From assembly GCA_019423745.1 (NCBI GenBank), contig JAHZAV010000010.1, forward strand, positions 1-64,000: a stretch of 64,000 nucleotides of DNA, read 5' to 3'. This document shows positions 1 through 8,283 of the stretch, one piece after another. A program made the position numbers and the translations under genes. The stretch is from Lachnospiraceae bacterium. GTDB taxonomy: Bacteria > Bacillota > Clostridia > Lachnospirales > Lachnospiraceae. Every line of letters begins with the position of its first letter. Within the stretch, counting starts at the first letter, position 1. The notes under the pieces are model-generated. The model was given only the letters and a program-made list of their open reading frames with translations, searched no databases and was not told the DNA's origin.

Positions 1-32
1 AAAAAATTTTTTCTGACAGGAGTGAGGACCAT

Positions 33-944
33 ATGATCTGTACAGTAACTTTTAATCCTTCGTTGGATTATGTAGTGGGCCTGGATAAGTTTATCCCAGG
101 AACGGTAAACAGAGCCGTAAGAGAGTGTGTTTACCCTGGAGGAAAGGGGATTAATGTCTCAGTTGTCCTTTCAAGTTTGGGATATGAGAGCCGAATTTTG
201 GGATTTTCAGCAGGATTCACAGGAAGAAGTCTTAAAGATATGCTGGAACATTATGGCTGTCCTACAGAATTTATAGAACTGAAAGAAGGACAGACTAGAA
301 TTAATGTGAAATTAAATGCAGGAGAAGAAACAGAGATTAACGGACAAGGTCCATTGATTACAGGACAGGCTATAGAAGCACTTTACAATAAAGTGGACAC
401 TTTGCAGGAAGGAGACTGGATTATTCTGGCAGGAAGTATTCCCCGGTCTGTGCCTCGGGATATCTATGCTAGGATTATTCAAAGGTTGGAGAAAAAAGGT
501 GTGAATTATATTGTGGATGCTGAAAAAGAACTTTTAATAGATGTCCTGAAATATCATCCATTTCTCATAAAGCCAAATCAATACGAACTGCAGGAAATGT
601 TTGGGAAAAATCTGAAAACACAGCAGGAGATTATTGACCATGCCAGATTGCTAAAGGAGATGGGGGCAGTTAATGTTTTGGTTTCCATGGGTGGAGAAGG
701 CGCGATCTTAGTGTCTGAATCGGGAGAGATCTATAAGAGAAAAGCTGTTGGAGGAAAGGTGATAAATTCTGTAGGTGCAGGAGACTCTATGGTTGCTGGT
801 TTTCTGGCAGGATATCTGCAGACAGGAGACTATGAAAAAGCACTTGATCTGGGAATCGCTGCAGGAAGTGCGACAGCTTTTACTGCTTGGCTGGCAGATA
901 AGGAAAAAATTTATTCCATACTTTCAAAAATGACGCCGGCTTAA
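33..944 (+). CDS. pfkB: PfkB-family sugar-phosphate kinase, probably 1-phosphofructokinase
   Basis: A 303-residue cytosolic carbohydrate kinase of the PfkB/ribokinase superfamily. It probably phosphorylates fructose-1-phosphate to fructose-1,6-bisphosphate, or tagatose-6-phosphate. Seen: the N-terminal TVTFNPSLDYVV signature of the 1-phosphofructokinase/LacC branch, the PGGKGINVSVVLSSLG sugar-binding stretch near residues 35-50, and the C-terminal anion-hole and catalytic motif NSVGAGDSMVAGF near residue 245. Length is normal for the family. The ATG follows an AGGAGTGAGG ribosome binding site by a normal spacing. Upstream sequence lies outside the window, so an operon with a DeoR regulator or a PTS transporter cannot be judged. 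The stop codon lies inside a strong hairpin that serves the convergent gene. Fructose versus tagatose specificity is not resolved. Confidence 0.85.
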   Translation: MICTVTFNPSLDYVVGLDKFIPGTVNRAVRECVYPGGKGINVSVVLSSLGYESRILGFSAGFTGRSLKDMLEHYGCPTEFIELKEGQTRINVKLNAGEETEINGQGPLITGQAIEALYNKVDTLQEGDWIILAGSIPRSVPRDIYARIIQRLEKKGVNYIVDAEKELLIDVLKYHPFLIKPNQYELQEMFGKNLKTQQEIIDHARLLKEMGAVNVLVSMGGEGAILVSESGEIYKRKAVGGKVINSVGAGDSMVAGFLAGYLQTGDYEKALDLGIAAGSATAFTAWLADKEKIYSILSKMTPA

Positions 945-955
945 TGCCGGCGTCA
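931..955 (-). terminator. Intrinsic terminator of the FKBP-like gene, inside the pfkB 3' end
   Basis: Arms TGACGCCGGC (931-940) and GCCGGCGTCA (946-955) form a perfect 10-bp GC-rich stem with a 5-nt loop. Read on the minus strand it is followed by TTTTT, so it should end the leftward FKBP-like transcript. On the plus strand there is no T-run. The hairpin covers the pfkB stop codon (942-944). Confidence 0.75.
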
Positions 956-972
956 GGGTAAAATAAAAGAGA

Positions 973-1491
973 TTATTTATAAATACCATTTATTGTTACG
1001 GTAAATACAGCATCTTTTCCATTTAATTTTTCTTGCCCATAATCCTCGGGGAAAGTGACCTGTACTTCTACCGTATCACCAGGATGAGACCCAATCAGTT
1101 GGTCTTCAAAATCATCGATATAATTTCCAGATCCAATCACAAGGTCTGTTCCATTTCCATCTGTACTTCCGCCTTCAAATTCAACTCCATCTACAGTTCC
1201 CACGTAATCAATGTTTACAGTATCTCCGTCTTCAACAGTCAATGATGCATCGGTTTGATAGCTGTCAGTCTGCTCATTTTCTTCTGTTTGCTGACTTTCT
1301 GATTGTTGAGTATTAGAAGTCTCTTTATTTTCGGAATGAACGATGTCCCAGATTATAGCAGCAGCTAAAATTAAAATGGCCAACAGGGGAAGGGTAATTT
1401 TGAGAATTTTTTTTACGCGTGCCTGACGTACTTTCTTTGCCCGTTCGCGTGCTCTTCTTTCTTGGGCCATTTTTCGGTTTTCTTTTTTCAT
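973..1491 (-). CDS. Membrane-anchored FKBP-type peptidyl-prolyl isomerase-like protein
   Basis: A 172-residue protein. It starts with a very basic cytosolic stretch (residues 1-28, many K and R), then one hydrophobic segment (about 29-48), a Gln/Glu/Ser-rich linker (50-80) and a C-terminal FKBP-like domain (about 84-172). The domain shows GDTVNIDYVGTVDGVEFEGG, GSGNYIDDFEDQLIG and PGDTVEVQVTFPEDYG, typical of trigger-factor-like and FKBP PPIase folds. It is probably a type II membrane protein with the isomerase domain outside the cell, assisting folding of exported proteins. Transcription is leftward, convergent with pfkB; the start follows an AAGGAG site. The isomerase domain is shorter than a full 108-residue FKBP, so activity is inferred. 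Confidence 0.75.
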   Translation of the reverse strand: MKKENRKMAQERRARERAKKVRQARVKKILKITLPLLAILILAAAIIWDIVHSENKETSNTQQSESQQTEENEQTDSYQTDASLTVEDGDTVNIDYVGTVDGVEFEGGSTDGNGTDLVIGSGNYIDDFEDQLIGSHPGDTVEVQVTFPEDYGQEKLNGKDAVFTVTINGIYK

Positions 1492-1616
1492 ATCTGTAGC
1501 ACTCCTTTGTCTTTTCTGCTCATATTATATCGGAAAAATGTGGAGCAAATGTGAAATCGCAGAAAAAGGTAAAAAAGGAGAGAAAAATGCTTTAATTGAA
1601 GAGAAGAAAAACAATA

Positions 1617-1645
1617 TTGATTTTTGTTACAATGTCTAGTAGAAT
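1617..1645 (+). promoter_or_regulatory. Promoter of plsX-acpP
   Basis: TTGATT (1617-1622), a 17-bp spacer, then TAGAAT (1640-1645). Transcription would begin near 1652. This excludes the upstream in-frame ATG at 1596 as the plsX start. Confidence 0.65.
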
Positions 1646-1673
1646 GATTCTAGTAGCGTTGGAGGAGATAAAA

Positions 1674-2696
1674 ATGGCAGAATTGACAAAAATAGCGTTG
1701 GACGCCATGGGAGGGGATAACGCCCCGATAGAAATGGTAAAGGGCGCAGTTGATGCAGTTGGAAGAGAAGAGTCCATCAAAGTTTTTCTGGTAGGACAGG
1801 AAGATGTTATAAAAAAGGAACTGGAAAAATATACGTATAACTCAAATCAGATAGAAATTGTTCCTGCATCAGAAGTGATAGAGACAGCAGAACCACCGGT
1901 CAATGCGATTCGAAGAAAGAAGGATTCTTCAATTGTGGTGGGAATGAAAATGGTGAAGGAAGGGAAGGCAGACGCTTTTGTGTCCGCTGGAAGTTCGGGA
2001 GCTGTACTTGTGGGAGGACAAACCATTGTTGGAAGAATTAAGGGAGTGGAAAGACCTCCGTTGGCACCACTGATTCCCACAGAAAAAGGAGTGTCTCTTC
2101 TGATTGACTGCGGAGCAAATGTAGATGCAAGACCTTCACATTTGGTACAATTTGCAAAAATGGGCTCTATTTATATGGAACATGTTATGGGAGTGAAGAA
2201 TCCTAAAGTAGCAATTGTAAATATTGGAGCTGAGGAAGAGAAAGGGAACGCCCTTGTTAAGGAAACTTTTCCATTATTGAAGGAAACAAAAGGAATTAAT
2301 TTTACCGGAAGTATTGAAGCGAGGGAAATACCTCATGGTCAAGCAGATGTCATTGTCTGTGAAGCATTTGCAGGAAATATTATTTTGAAACTGTTTGAAG
2401 GCGTAGGATCGGTACTCATCAGTAAGGTGAAAGAGGGAATGATGTCCAGCCTGCGCAGTAAAATAGGTGCGTTGCTTGTAAAACCGGCTTTAAAAGAAAC
2501 TTTGAAAAGCTTTGATACAAGTGAACATGGAGGAGCACCGTTATTGGGATTGAAAGGTCTTGTGGTAAAGACACACGGAAGTTCTACAGCAAAAGAAGTT
2601 TCAAATTCAATTATTCAATGTCTTACCTTCAAAGAACAGAGAATTAATGAAAAGATTCAGGAATGTATTCAGACGGATCGTGAGTCCGATGAATAG
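1674..2696 (+). CDS. plsX: Phosphate acyltransferase PlsX
   Basis: Converts acyl-ACP plus phosphate to acyl-phosphate, the acyl donor for PlsY in the first step of phospholipid synthesis; peripheral membrane enzyme. The 340-residue product begins with the family hallmark TKIALDAMGGDNAP and contains SAGSSGAVLVGG, PPLAPLIPTEKG, LIDCGANVDARP and the C-terminal GGAPLLGLKG. The start at 1674 is chosen because GGAGGAG lies about 8 nt upstream, the family starts here, and the promoter lies between it and the alternative ATG at 1596. acpP follows at 30 bp and the order plsX-acpP-rnc-smc-ftsY is conserved in Firmicutes. The usual rpmF upstream neighbour is absent. Confidence 0.95.
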   Translation: MAELTKIALDAMGGDNAPIEMVKGAVDAVGREESIKVFLVGQEDVIKKELEKYTYNSNQIEIVPASEVIETAEPPVNAIRRKKDSSIVVGMKMVKEGKADAFVSAGSSGAVLVGGQTIVGRIKGVERPPLAPLIPTEKGVSLLIDCGANVDARPSHLVQFAKMGSIYMEHVMGVKNPKVAIVNIGAEEEKGNALVKETFPLLKETKGINFTGSIEAREIPHGQADVIVCEAFAGNIILKLFEGVGSVLISKVKEGMMSSLRSKIGALLVKPALKETLKSFDTSEHGGAPLLGLKGLVVKTHGSSTAKEVSNSIIQCLTFKEQRINEKIQECIQTDRESDE

Positions 2697-2726
2697 ATAT
2701 TAAGCAACAAAAAGGAGATGAAAACT

Positions 2727-2957
2727 ATGGAATTTGAAAAATTACAGGAAATCGTTTCAGATGTTCTGAACGTAAACAAAGATGAAATCACAATGGATTC
2801 TACTTTTGTAGATGATCTGGGAGCAGATTCCCTGGACATTTTCCAGATTATTATGGGAATTGAAGAGGCATTTGACATTGAGATTGACAATGATGATGCA
2901 GAGAAGATTGTAACTGTAGGGGATGCAGTAGAGCAGATTAAAAACGCAACTAACTAG
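2727..2957 (+). CDS. acpP: Acyl carrier protein
   Basis: A 76-residue acidic carrier of growing acyl chains in type II fatty-acid synthesis and substrate carrier for PlsX. The 4'-phosphopantetheine attachment serine sits in the canonical DDLGADSLDIFQIIMG motif (Ser at about residue 35). The start at 2727 is preferred over the in-frame ATG at 2718, because 2718 touches the AAGGAG site at 2711-2716 while 2727 has a workable spacing. It is 30 bp after plsX and followed by a strong intrinsic terminator. Confidence 0.95.
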   Translation: MEFEKLQEIVSDVLNVNKDEITMDSTFVDDLGADSLDIFQIIMGIEEAFDIEIDNDDAEKIVTVGDAVEQIKNATN

Positions 2958-2961
2958 GCGG

Positions 2962-2997
2962 AAAAAGGAAAAGCCCAGGTTTGGGCTTTTTCCTTTT
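2962..2997 (+). terminator. Intrinsic terminator between acpP and rnc
   Basis: AAAGGAAAAGCCCA pairs with TGGGCTTTTTCCTTT around a short loop, with T-runs in the 3' arm. It ends only 12 nt before the rnc start codon, so rnc-smc-ftsY must be read through it or have another promoter. It could act as an attenuator or as an RNase III target. Confidence 0.75.
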
Positions 2998-3009
2998 ATG
3001 AGGGAAAAT

Positions 3010-3714
3010 ATGAGTCATAAAGTAAAAGAATTGAAAGAATTGCAGGAAAAAATTGAATACCGTTTTCAAGATCCTCAGATTCTTCGACAGGCAATGATAC
3101 ACAGTTCTTATGCCAATGAGAATCACCTTCAGAAATATGAATGTAACGAAAGGTTGGAATTTCTTGGAGATGCGGTATTAGAGCTTGTATCAAGTGAATT
3201 TCTGTTTCAAGAGGATAAAAAGATGCCGGAAGGTGAGCTGACAAAGACGAGAGCCAGTATGGTTTGTGAGCAGGCATTGGCATTTTGCGCACGCCAGATT
3301 GGACTGGGAGATTATCTTTTGCTTGGAAAAGGAGAGGACGCCACCGGTGGAAGAAAAAGGGATTCCATTACCTCAGATGCTCTGGAAGCCCTTATAGGCG
3401 CAATTTATATAGATGGTGGTTTTGCTAATGCAAAAGAGTTTATACATCGGGTTGTGTTAAACGATTTAGAGAACAAGAAACTCTTTTATGATAGCAAGAC
3501 TATCCTGCAGGAAATCGTGCAGGCCAATTTCCAGGATCCTATAGAATATCAGTTGTTGGGAGAAGAAGGACCTGATCATGATAAATCGTTTCAGGTTGTT
3601 GTGTATATAGGAGATAAAAAATTTGGTCAGGGTAAAGGCCGGGCAAAGAAAGCTGCAGAACAGGAGGCTGCCTATCAGACAATTCTTATGCTGCACAAGA
3701 AGAATATAAAGTAG
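3010..3714 (+). CDS. rnc: Ribonuclease III
   Basis: Double-stranded RNA endonuclease for rRNA and mRNA processing. The 234-residue protein has an N-terminal catalytic domain with the signature NERLEFLGDAVLELV (metal-binding acidic residues), DALEALIGAIYIDGG, and a C-terminal dsRNA-binding domain (about 155-230) with QDPIEYQLLGEEGPDH and GKGRAKKAAEQEAA. An ATG at 2998 is in frame, but it lies at the base of the acpP terminator; the ATG at 3010 has AGGG upstream and gives the usual length. smc follows after 7 bp, indicating one transcript. Confidence 0.95.
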   Translation: MSHKVKELKELQEKIEYRFQDPQILRQAMIHSSYANENHLQKYECNERLEFLGDAVLELVSSEFLFQEDKKMPEGELTKTRASMVCEQALAFCARQIGLGDYLLLGKGEDATGGRKRDSITSDALEALIGAIYIDGGFANAKEFIHRVVLNDLENKKLFYDSKTILQEIVQANFQDPIEYQLLGEEGPDHDKSFQVVVYIGDKKFGQGKGRAKKAAEQEAAYQTILMLHKKNIK

Positions 3715-3721
3715 GTGTTAC

Positions 3722-6700
3722 ATGTATTTAAAGAGCATTGAAGTGCAGGGGTTTAAATCCTTTGCAAATAAGATTGTATTTGATTTTCATAATGGAATTA
3801 CAGGTATAGTCGGACCAAACGGAAGTGGTAAAAGTAATGTGGCTGACGCTGTGCGTTGGGTGCTTGGAGAACAGAGAGTAAAGCAGCTGCGTGGCGGAAG
3901 TATGCAGGACGTTATTTTTTCAGGGACAGAGAATCGAAAACCATTAAGTTATGCTTCCGTTGCCATTACTTTAGATAATTCAGATCATCAGCTTTCGGTA
4001 GATTTTGAGGAAGTGACTGTTACAAGAAAGTTGTATCGATCTGGAGAAAGTGAATATTTGTTGAATGGATCTCCCTGTCGTCTGAAGGATATCAATGAAC
4101 TTTTCTATGATACGGGAATTGGAAAAGAAGGGTATTCTATTATTGGACAGGGACAGATTGATAAGATTTTAAGTGGAAAGCCAGAAGAGCGAAGAGAGCT
4201 ATTCGATGAAGCAGCTGGAATTGTAAAATTTAAGCGTAGAAAAAATGTATCAGTCAAGAAGTTAGAGGATGAAAGAGCAAATCTTCTTCGGGTAAATGAT
4301 ATTCTTGCAGAACTGGAAAGACAAATTGGGCCTTTGAAGCGGCAGTCGGAAGTAGCCAGGGAGTATCTGAATAAAAAAGAAGAGTTGAAAACATTTGACA
4401 TTAACATGTTTTTGCTGGAAACAGAGCGGTTGAAAGAGGAAATTCATAAGATTGAAGAAAATTTGGACACCGCCAAAGGAGAATTGGATACAGCAGGAGC
4501 CTCCTATGAAGCGATGAAAGAAGAGTATGAGGCTATAGAAAAGCAGGTTGATGAAATTGATGCAGCTATTGAAAGATCCAAGGGGCAGCTTAACGAGACA
4601 AATCTTTTGAAGCAGCAGTTGGAAAGCCAGATTGATCTACTGAATGAACAGATCAATAGCGCTAAAATGTCAGATGAACATTATGGGCAACGTTTTCATG
4701 CTATTCAGATTGAAATAGAAGAAAGAAACCGCCAGCTGAAATCATTTCAGTGTGAGAAAGAAGAAATTTCCGGAGAACTCAAGGAGAAAAAGAAAGCAGA
4801 GGAAGAGGCAGGCCAGGCTTTGATACAGGTACAAAGCAGGATTGTCTCTCTTACCGATGAGATTGAAAAATATAAAAATGACATTATAGAAATATTAAAT
4901 AATCGTGCGTCCACCCGCGCTAAAATTCAGCGATATGACACGATGATGGAACAAATTCAGGTGCAGAAATCACAGATGCATCAAAGGCTTATATCATCGG
5001 AAAGTGAAGTAGTCGTTCAGCTGCAGAGTAAAAAAGAATACGAGGAAAAGTTAAAAGAAATTTCCGAACATATAAAGGCTTTGCAGGAAGAGAACAGTGG
5101 CCATGAAAAGAGGATTGAAACTTTACAAAAAGAACTTTCACAGCAGACGGAAAAACTTAGAATCGGACAGACAGCATATCATCGGGAAGAGTCCCGCCTG
5201 GAATCGCTGAAGAATATTACAGAGAGATATGACGGATATGGCAACAGCATCCGAAAGGTTATGGAACATAAGGATCAGGAAAAAGGACTGCTGGGTGTTG
5301 TGGCAGATATTATTAAGGTGGAAAAAGCATATGAAGTAGCGGTTGAGACAGCTTTGGGAGGCAGCATCCAGAATATTGTAACTGACAGTGAGGAAACCGC
5401 CAAGAAGATGATAGTTTTTTTGAAAAAAAATCGCTTTGGACGGGCAACATTCCTTCCGCTGACCAGCGTCAGTTCGGGACAGAAATTTATGAAACCCGAA
5501 GCGTTAAAAGAGCAGGGGGTTATTGGCCTTGCCAGTACGCTTGTAAAAGTAGAAGAAAAATACAGGGGAATTGCAGATCATCTGCTTGGGAGAACAATTG
5601 TTGTTGATACCATCGATCACGGGATTGCCATTGCAAGAAAATATCACCAGAGTCTGCGTCTTGTAACGACAGAGGGTGAACTTTTAAGTCCTGGCGGATC
5701 TATGACAGGTGGGGCATTCCGTAATTCCAGCAATCTCTTAAGCCGGCGCCGTGAGATAGAAGAATTTGAAAAAACAGTGCGGCAGCTTAAAAAAGAAACG
5801 GACGAGATGGAACATTACTGCGAAGGGTTGCGAAAAGAAAGGACAGAGTGTTATGCAGCTGTTGATGACATTCAGCAAAAACTGCAGAAGGCTTATGTTA
5901 TTCAAAATACGGCCAAAATGAATCTGGAACAGGCAGAAAACAGAATCCAGATGCTTAGACAAACTTCAGAAAATGTTCGGCGGGAAACAGATGAACTGGA
6001 TCAACAGATTACAGACATTAGCAATAATCAGGAATCTATTACAGTAGAACTGGATACTTCCACAAGTTTGGAAGAAGAACTTACAAGAAAAACAGAAGAA
6101 GCACAGAGACAACTTGAAATAGAAAAACAAGAAGAGACAAAATGTCAGAAAATTTCAGAAGAAGTACATCTTGCATATGCATCTCTGGAACAGAAGAATA
6201 CATTTATTCTGGAAAATACCGAGCGAATTCAAGAGGAAATTGCCAAATTTGAAGAAGAAAAAAGCGGACTTGACGAAAGTAAGGAAGATACTTCTAGAGA
6301 GATTCGTGATAAAGAAGAACAAATTGCAGATATTCGTAAGACAATCGAAAATTCGAAAGAACTTTTTCAAGAGATTGAAGAACAGATTCAGGCTGATGTG
6401 CAGCAAAGAGATGAATTAAACAGGCAGCATAAGAGTTTCTTGGGAAAAAGGGAAGAACTCTCTAGACATATGTCAGATCTGGATAAAGAAATCTTCCGTC
6501 TGGAAAGTCGGAAGGAAGGATATGAACAGGCATCTGAAAAGCAAATCAATTACATGTGGGATGAATATGAAATTACCTACAATCATGCACTTGAACTTAG
6601 GGATAAAAATCTGACTGATCTTGCATTTATGAGAAAACGTACACAAACATTAAAAAATGAAATTCGCGCATTAGGTTCAGTTAACGTTAACGCAATTGAG

Positions 6701-7306
6701 GATTATAAAAATGTATCAGAACGATATGAATTTCTTAAGGGCCAGCATGATGATTTGACAACAGCAGAGGCTACATTGGAAAAAATCATTGCAGAGCTGG
6801 ATGAAGCTATGCGGCGACAGTTTACAGAACAGTTTGCCCGGATTGCAGCAGAATTTGATAAAGTATTTAAAGAACTGTTCGGTGGGGGAAAAGGGACCTT
6901 GGAATTGATGGAGGATGAAGATATACTGGAAGCGGGCATTAAAATTATCGCACAGCCTCCTGGCAAGAAATTGCAGAATATGATGCAGCTGTCAGGTGGT
7001 GAAAAAGCGTTAACAGCAATATCACTTTTGTTTGCTATACAGAATCTGAAGCCTTCTCCATTTTGTCTGTTAGATGAGATTGAGGCGGCTCTTGATGATT
7101 CCAATGTTACTCGTTTTGCAAAATATCTTCATAAATTGACGAAGAATACACAGTTTATTGTTATTACCCACCGCCGTGGGACTATGACAGCTGCGGACCG
7201 TCTGTATGGAATTACCATGCAGGAGAAGGGGATTTCGACCATGGTTTCTGTCAGTCTTCTTGAAAACGAGCTGGCGGAGATGGAGAAGCAGCATAAGACA
7301 GGATAA
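3722..7306 (+). CDS. smc: Chromosome segregation protein SMC
   Basis: A 1194-residue ATPase that forms the condensin core with ScpA and ScpB, which are also encoded in this window near 62.8-64 kb. Seen: N-terminal Walker A GPNGSGKSNVADAV (about residues 32-45), a long coiled coil (about 170-500), a hinge domain (about 515-665) with GLLGVVADIIKVE and GGSMTGGAF, a second coiled coil (about 670-1010), and a C-terminal head with the ABC signature LSGGEKALTAISLLFAI and Walker B PSPFCLLDEIEAALDD. Full-length and intact. It sits between rnc and ftsY, 19 bp before the latter. Confidence 0.97.
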   Translation: MYLKSIEVQGFKSFANKIVFDFHNGITGIVGPNGSGKSNVADAVRWVLGEQRVKQLRGGSMQDVIFSGTENRKPLSYASVAITLDNSDHQLSVDFEEVTVTRKLYRSGESEYLLNGSPCRLKDINELFYDTGIGKEGYSIIGQGQIDKILSGKPEERRELFDEAAGIVKFKRRKNVSVKKLEDERANLLRVNDILAELERQIGPLKRQSEVAREYLNKKEELKTFDINMFLLETERLKEEIHKIEENLDTAKGELDTAGASYEAMKEEYEAIEKQVDEIDAAIERSKGQLNETNLLKQQLESQIDLLNEQINSAKMSDEHYGQRFHAIQIEIEERNRQLKSFQCEKEEISGELKEKKKAEEEAGQALIQVQSRIVSLTDEIEKYKNDIIEILNNRASTRAKIQRYDTMMEQIQVQKSQMHQRLISSESEVVVQLQSKKEYEEKLKEISEHIKALQEENSGHEKRIETLQKELSQQTEKLRIGQTAYHREESRLESLKNITERYDGYGNSIRKVMEHKDQEKGLLGVVADIIKVEKAYEVAVETALGGSIQNIVTDSEETAKKMIVFLKKNRFGRATFLPLTSVSSGQKFMKPEALKEQGVIGLASTLVKVEEKYRGIADHLLGRTIVVDTIDHGIAIARKYHQSLRLVTTEGELLSPGGSMTGGAFRNSSNLLSRRREIEEFEKTVRQLKKETDEMEHYCEGLRKERTECYAAVDDIQQKLQKAYVIQNTAKMNLEQAENRIQMLRQTSENVRRETDELDQQITDISNNQESITVELDTSTSLEEELTRKTEEAQRQLEIEKQEETKCQKISEEVHLAYASLEQKNTFILENTERIQEEIAKFEEEKSGLDESKEDTSREIRDKEEQIADIRKTIENSKELFQEIEEQIQADVQQRDELNRQHKSFLGKREELSRHMSDLDKEIFRLESRKEGYEQASEKQINYMWDEYEITYNHALELRDKNLTDLAFMRKRTQTLKNEIRALGSVNVNAIEDYKNVSERYEFLKGQHDDLTTAEATLEKIIAELDEAMRRQFTEQFARIAAEFDKVFKELFGGGKGTLELMEDEDILEAGIKIIAQPPGKKLQNMMQLSGGEKALTAISLLFAIQNLKPSPFCLLDEIEAALDDSNVTRFAKYLHKLTKNTQFIVITHRRGTMTAADRLYGITMQEKGISTMVSVSLLENELAEMEKQHKTG

Positions 7307-7325
7307 GAAGGGGGAAAAGAAGGAA

Positions 7326-8264
7326 ATGGCAGAGGAAAAAGGATTTTTTAAACGCCTGGTATCGGGACTTGCCAAAACAAGAGAAAATATTGTATCCGGT
7401 ATGGACAGTATATTTCATGGCTTTTCCTGTATTGATGAGGAGTTTTATGAAGAATTAGAAGAAGTCTTGATTATGGGAGACTTAGGCGTACAGGCAACAG
7501 AAGATGTTTTGGATGATTTGCGTGTTAAGGTTAAAGAACGTCGTATCAAAGAGCCGGAAGAATGCCGGCAGATTTTGATTGACAGTATTAAGGAGCAAAT
7601 GGATGTAGGCAAGACAGCTTACGAGTTTGAGGAAAAGACTTCTTTTGTTATGGTAGTAGGAGTCAATGGTGTAGGGAAGACAACTACTATTGGAAAATTA
7701 GCAGGAAAACTGCGGGCTCAAAACAAGAAAGTTGTATTAGCAGCAGCTGATACGTTTCGTGCGGCGGCGGGAGAACAATTGAAAGAATGGGCCAATCGGG
7801 CGCAGGCAGAGCTGATCGGCGGTCAGGAAGGATCGGATCCGGCTGCCGTTGTCTATGACGCTGTTCAGGCTGCAAAAGCAAGGCATGCAGATGTACTTTT
7901 GTGTGACACAGCGGGACGACTTCACAATAAGAAAAACTTGATGGAAGAGCTACGGAAAATGAACCGCATAGTAGACAGGGAATATCCGGAAGCTTTTCGT
8001 GAAACACTGGTTGTTTTAGATGCCACAACCGGACAGAATGCACTTCAGCAGGCCAGAGAATTTAAAGAAGTTGCAGATATTACCGGTATTATTCTTACAA
8101 AGATGGATGGAACTGCTAAAGGTGGAATTGCAGTAGCCATTCAGGCAGAGCTTGGTATTCCAGTAAAATATATTGGGGTAGGAGAGACAATTGAGGATCT
8201 TCAGAAATTTGATGCAGATACATTTGTAGACGCACTTTTTACATTACCAAAGGAAGAAGAATAA
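7326..8264 (+). CDS. ftsY: Signal recognition particle receptor FtsY
   Basis: GTPase that docks SRP-ribosome complexes at the membrane. The 312-residue form has a short N-terminal region instead of the long acidic A domain, then the NG domain: G1 GVNGVGKTTTIGKLAG, DTFRAAAGEQLKEW, G3 DTAGRLHNK and G4 TKMDGTAKGG. The start at 7326 (MAEEKGFFKRL) is chosen because AAGGAAATG supplies a site and the upstream in-frame codons overlap the end of smc with no family similarity. ilvA follows at 20 bp. Confidence 0.96.
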   Translation: MAEEKGFFKRLVSGLAKTRENIVSGMDSIFHGFSCIDEEFYEELEEVLIMGDLGVQATEDVLDDLRVKVKERRIKEPEECRQILIDSIKEQMDVGKTAYEFEEKTSFVMVVGVNGVGKTTTIGKLAGKLRAQNKKVVLAAADTFRAAAGEQLKEWANRAQAELIGGQEGSDPAAVVYDAVQAAKARHADVLLCDTAGRLHNKKNLMEELRKMNRIVDREYPEAFRETLVVLDATTGQNALQQAREFKEVADITGIILTKMDGTAKGGIAVAIQAELGIPVKYIGVGETIEDLQKFDADTFVDALFTLPKEEE

Positions 8265-8283
8265 AGAAAGGCAGGAGAGAAAA

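Noticed and set aside
1596..1673. N-terminal extension of PlsX from an upstream ATG
   Set aside because: The promoter -10 box and RBS lie within it and the family begins at 1674.
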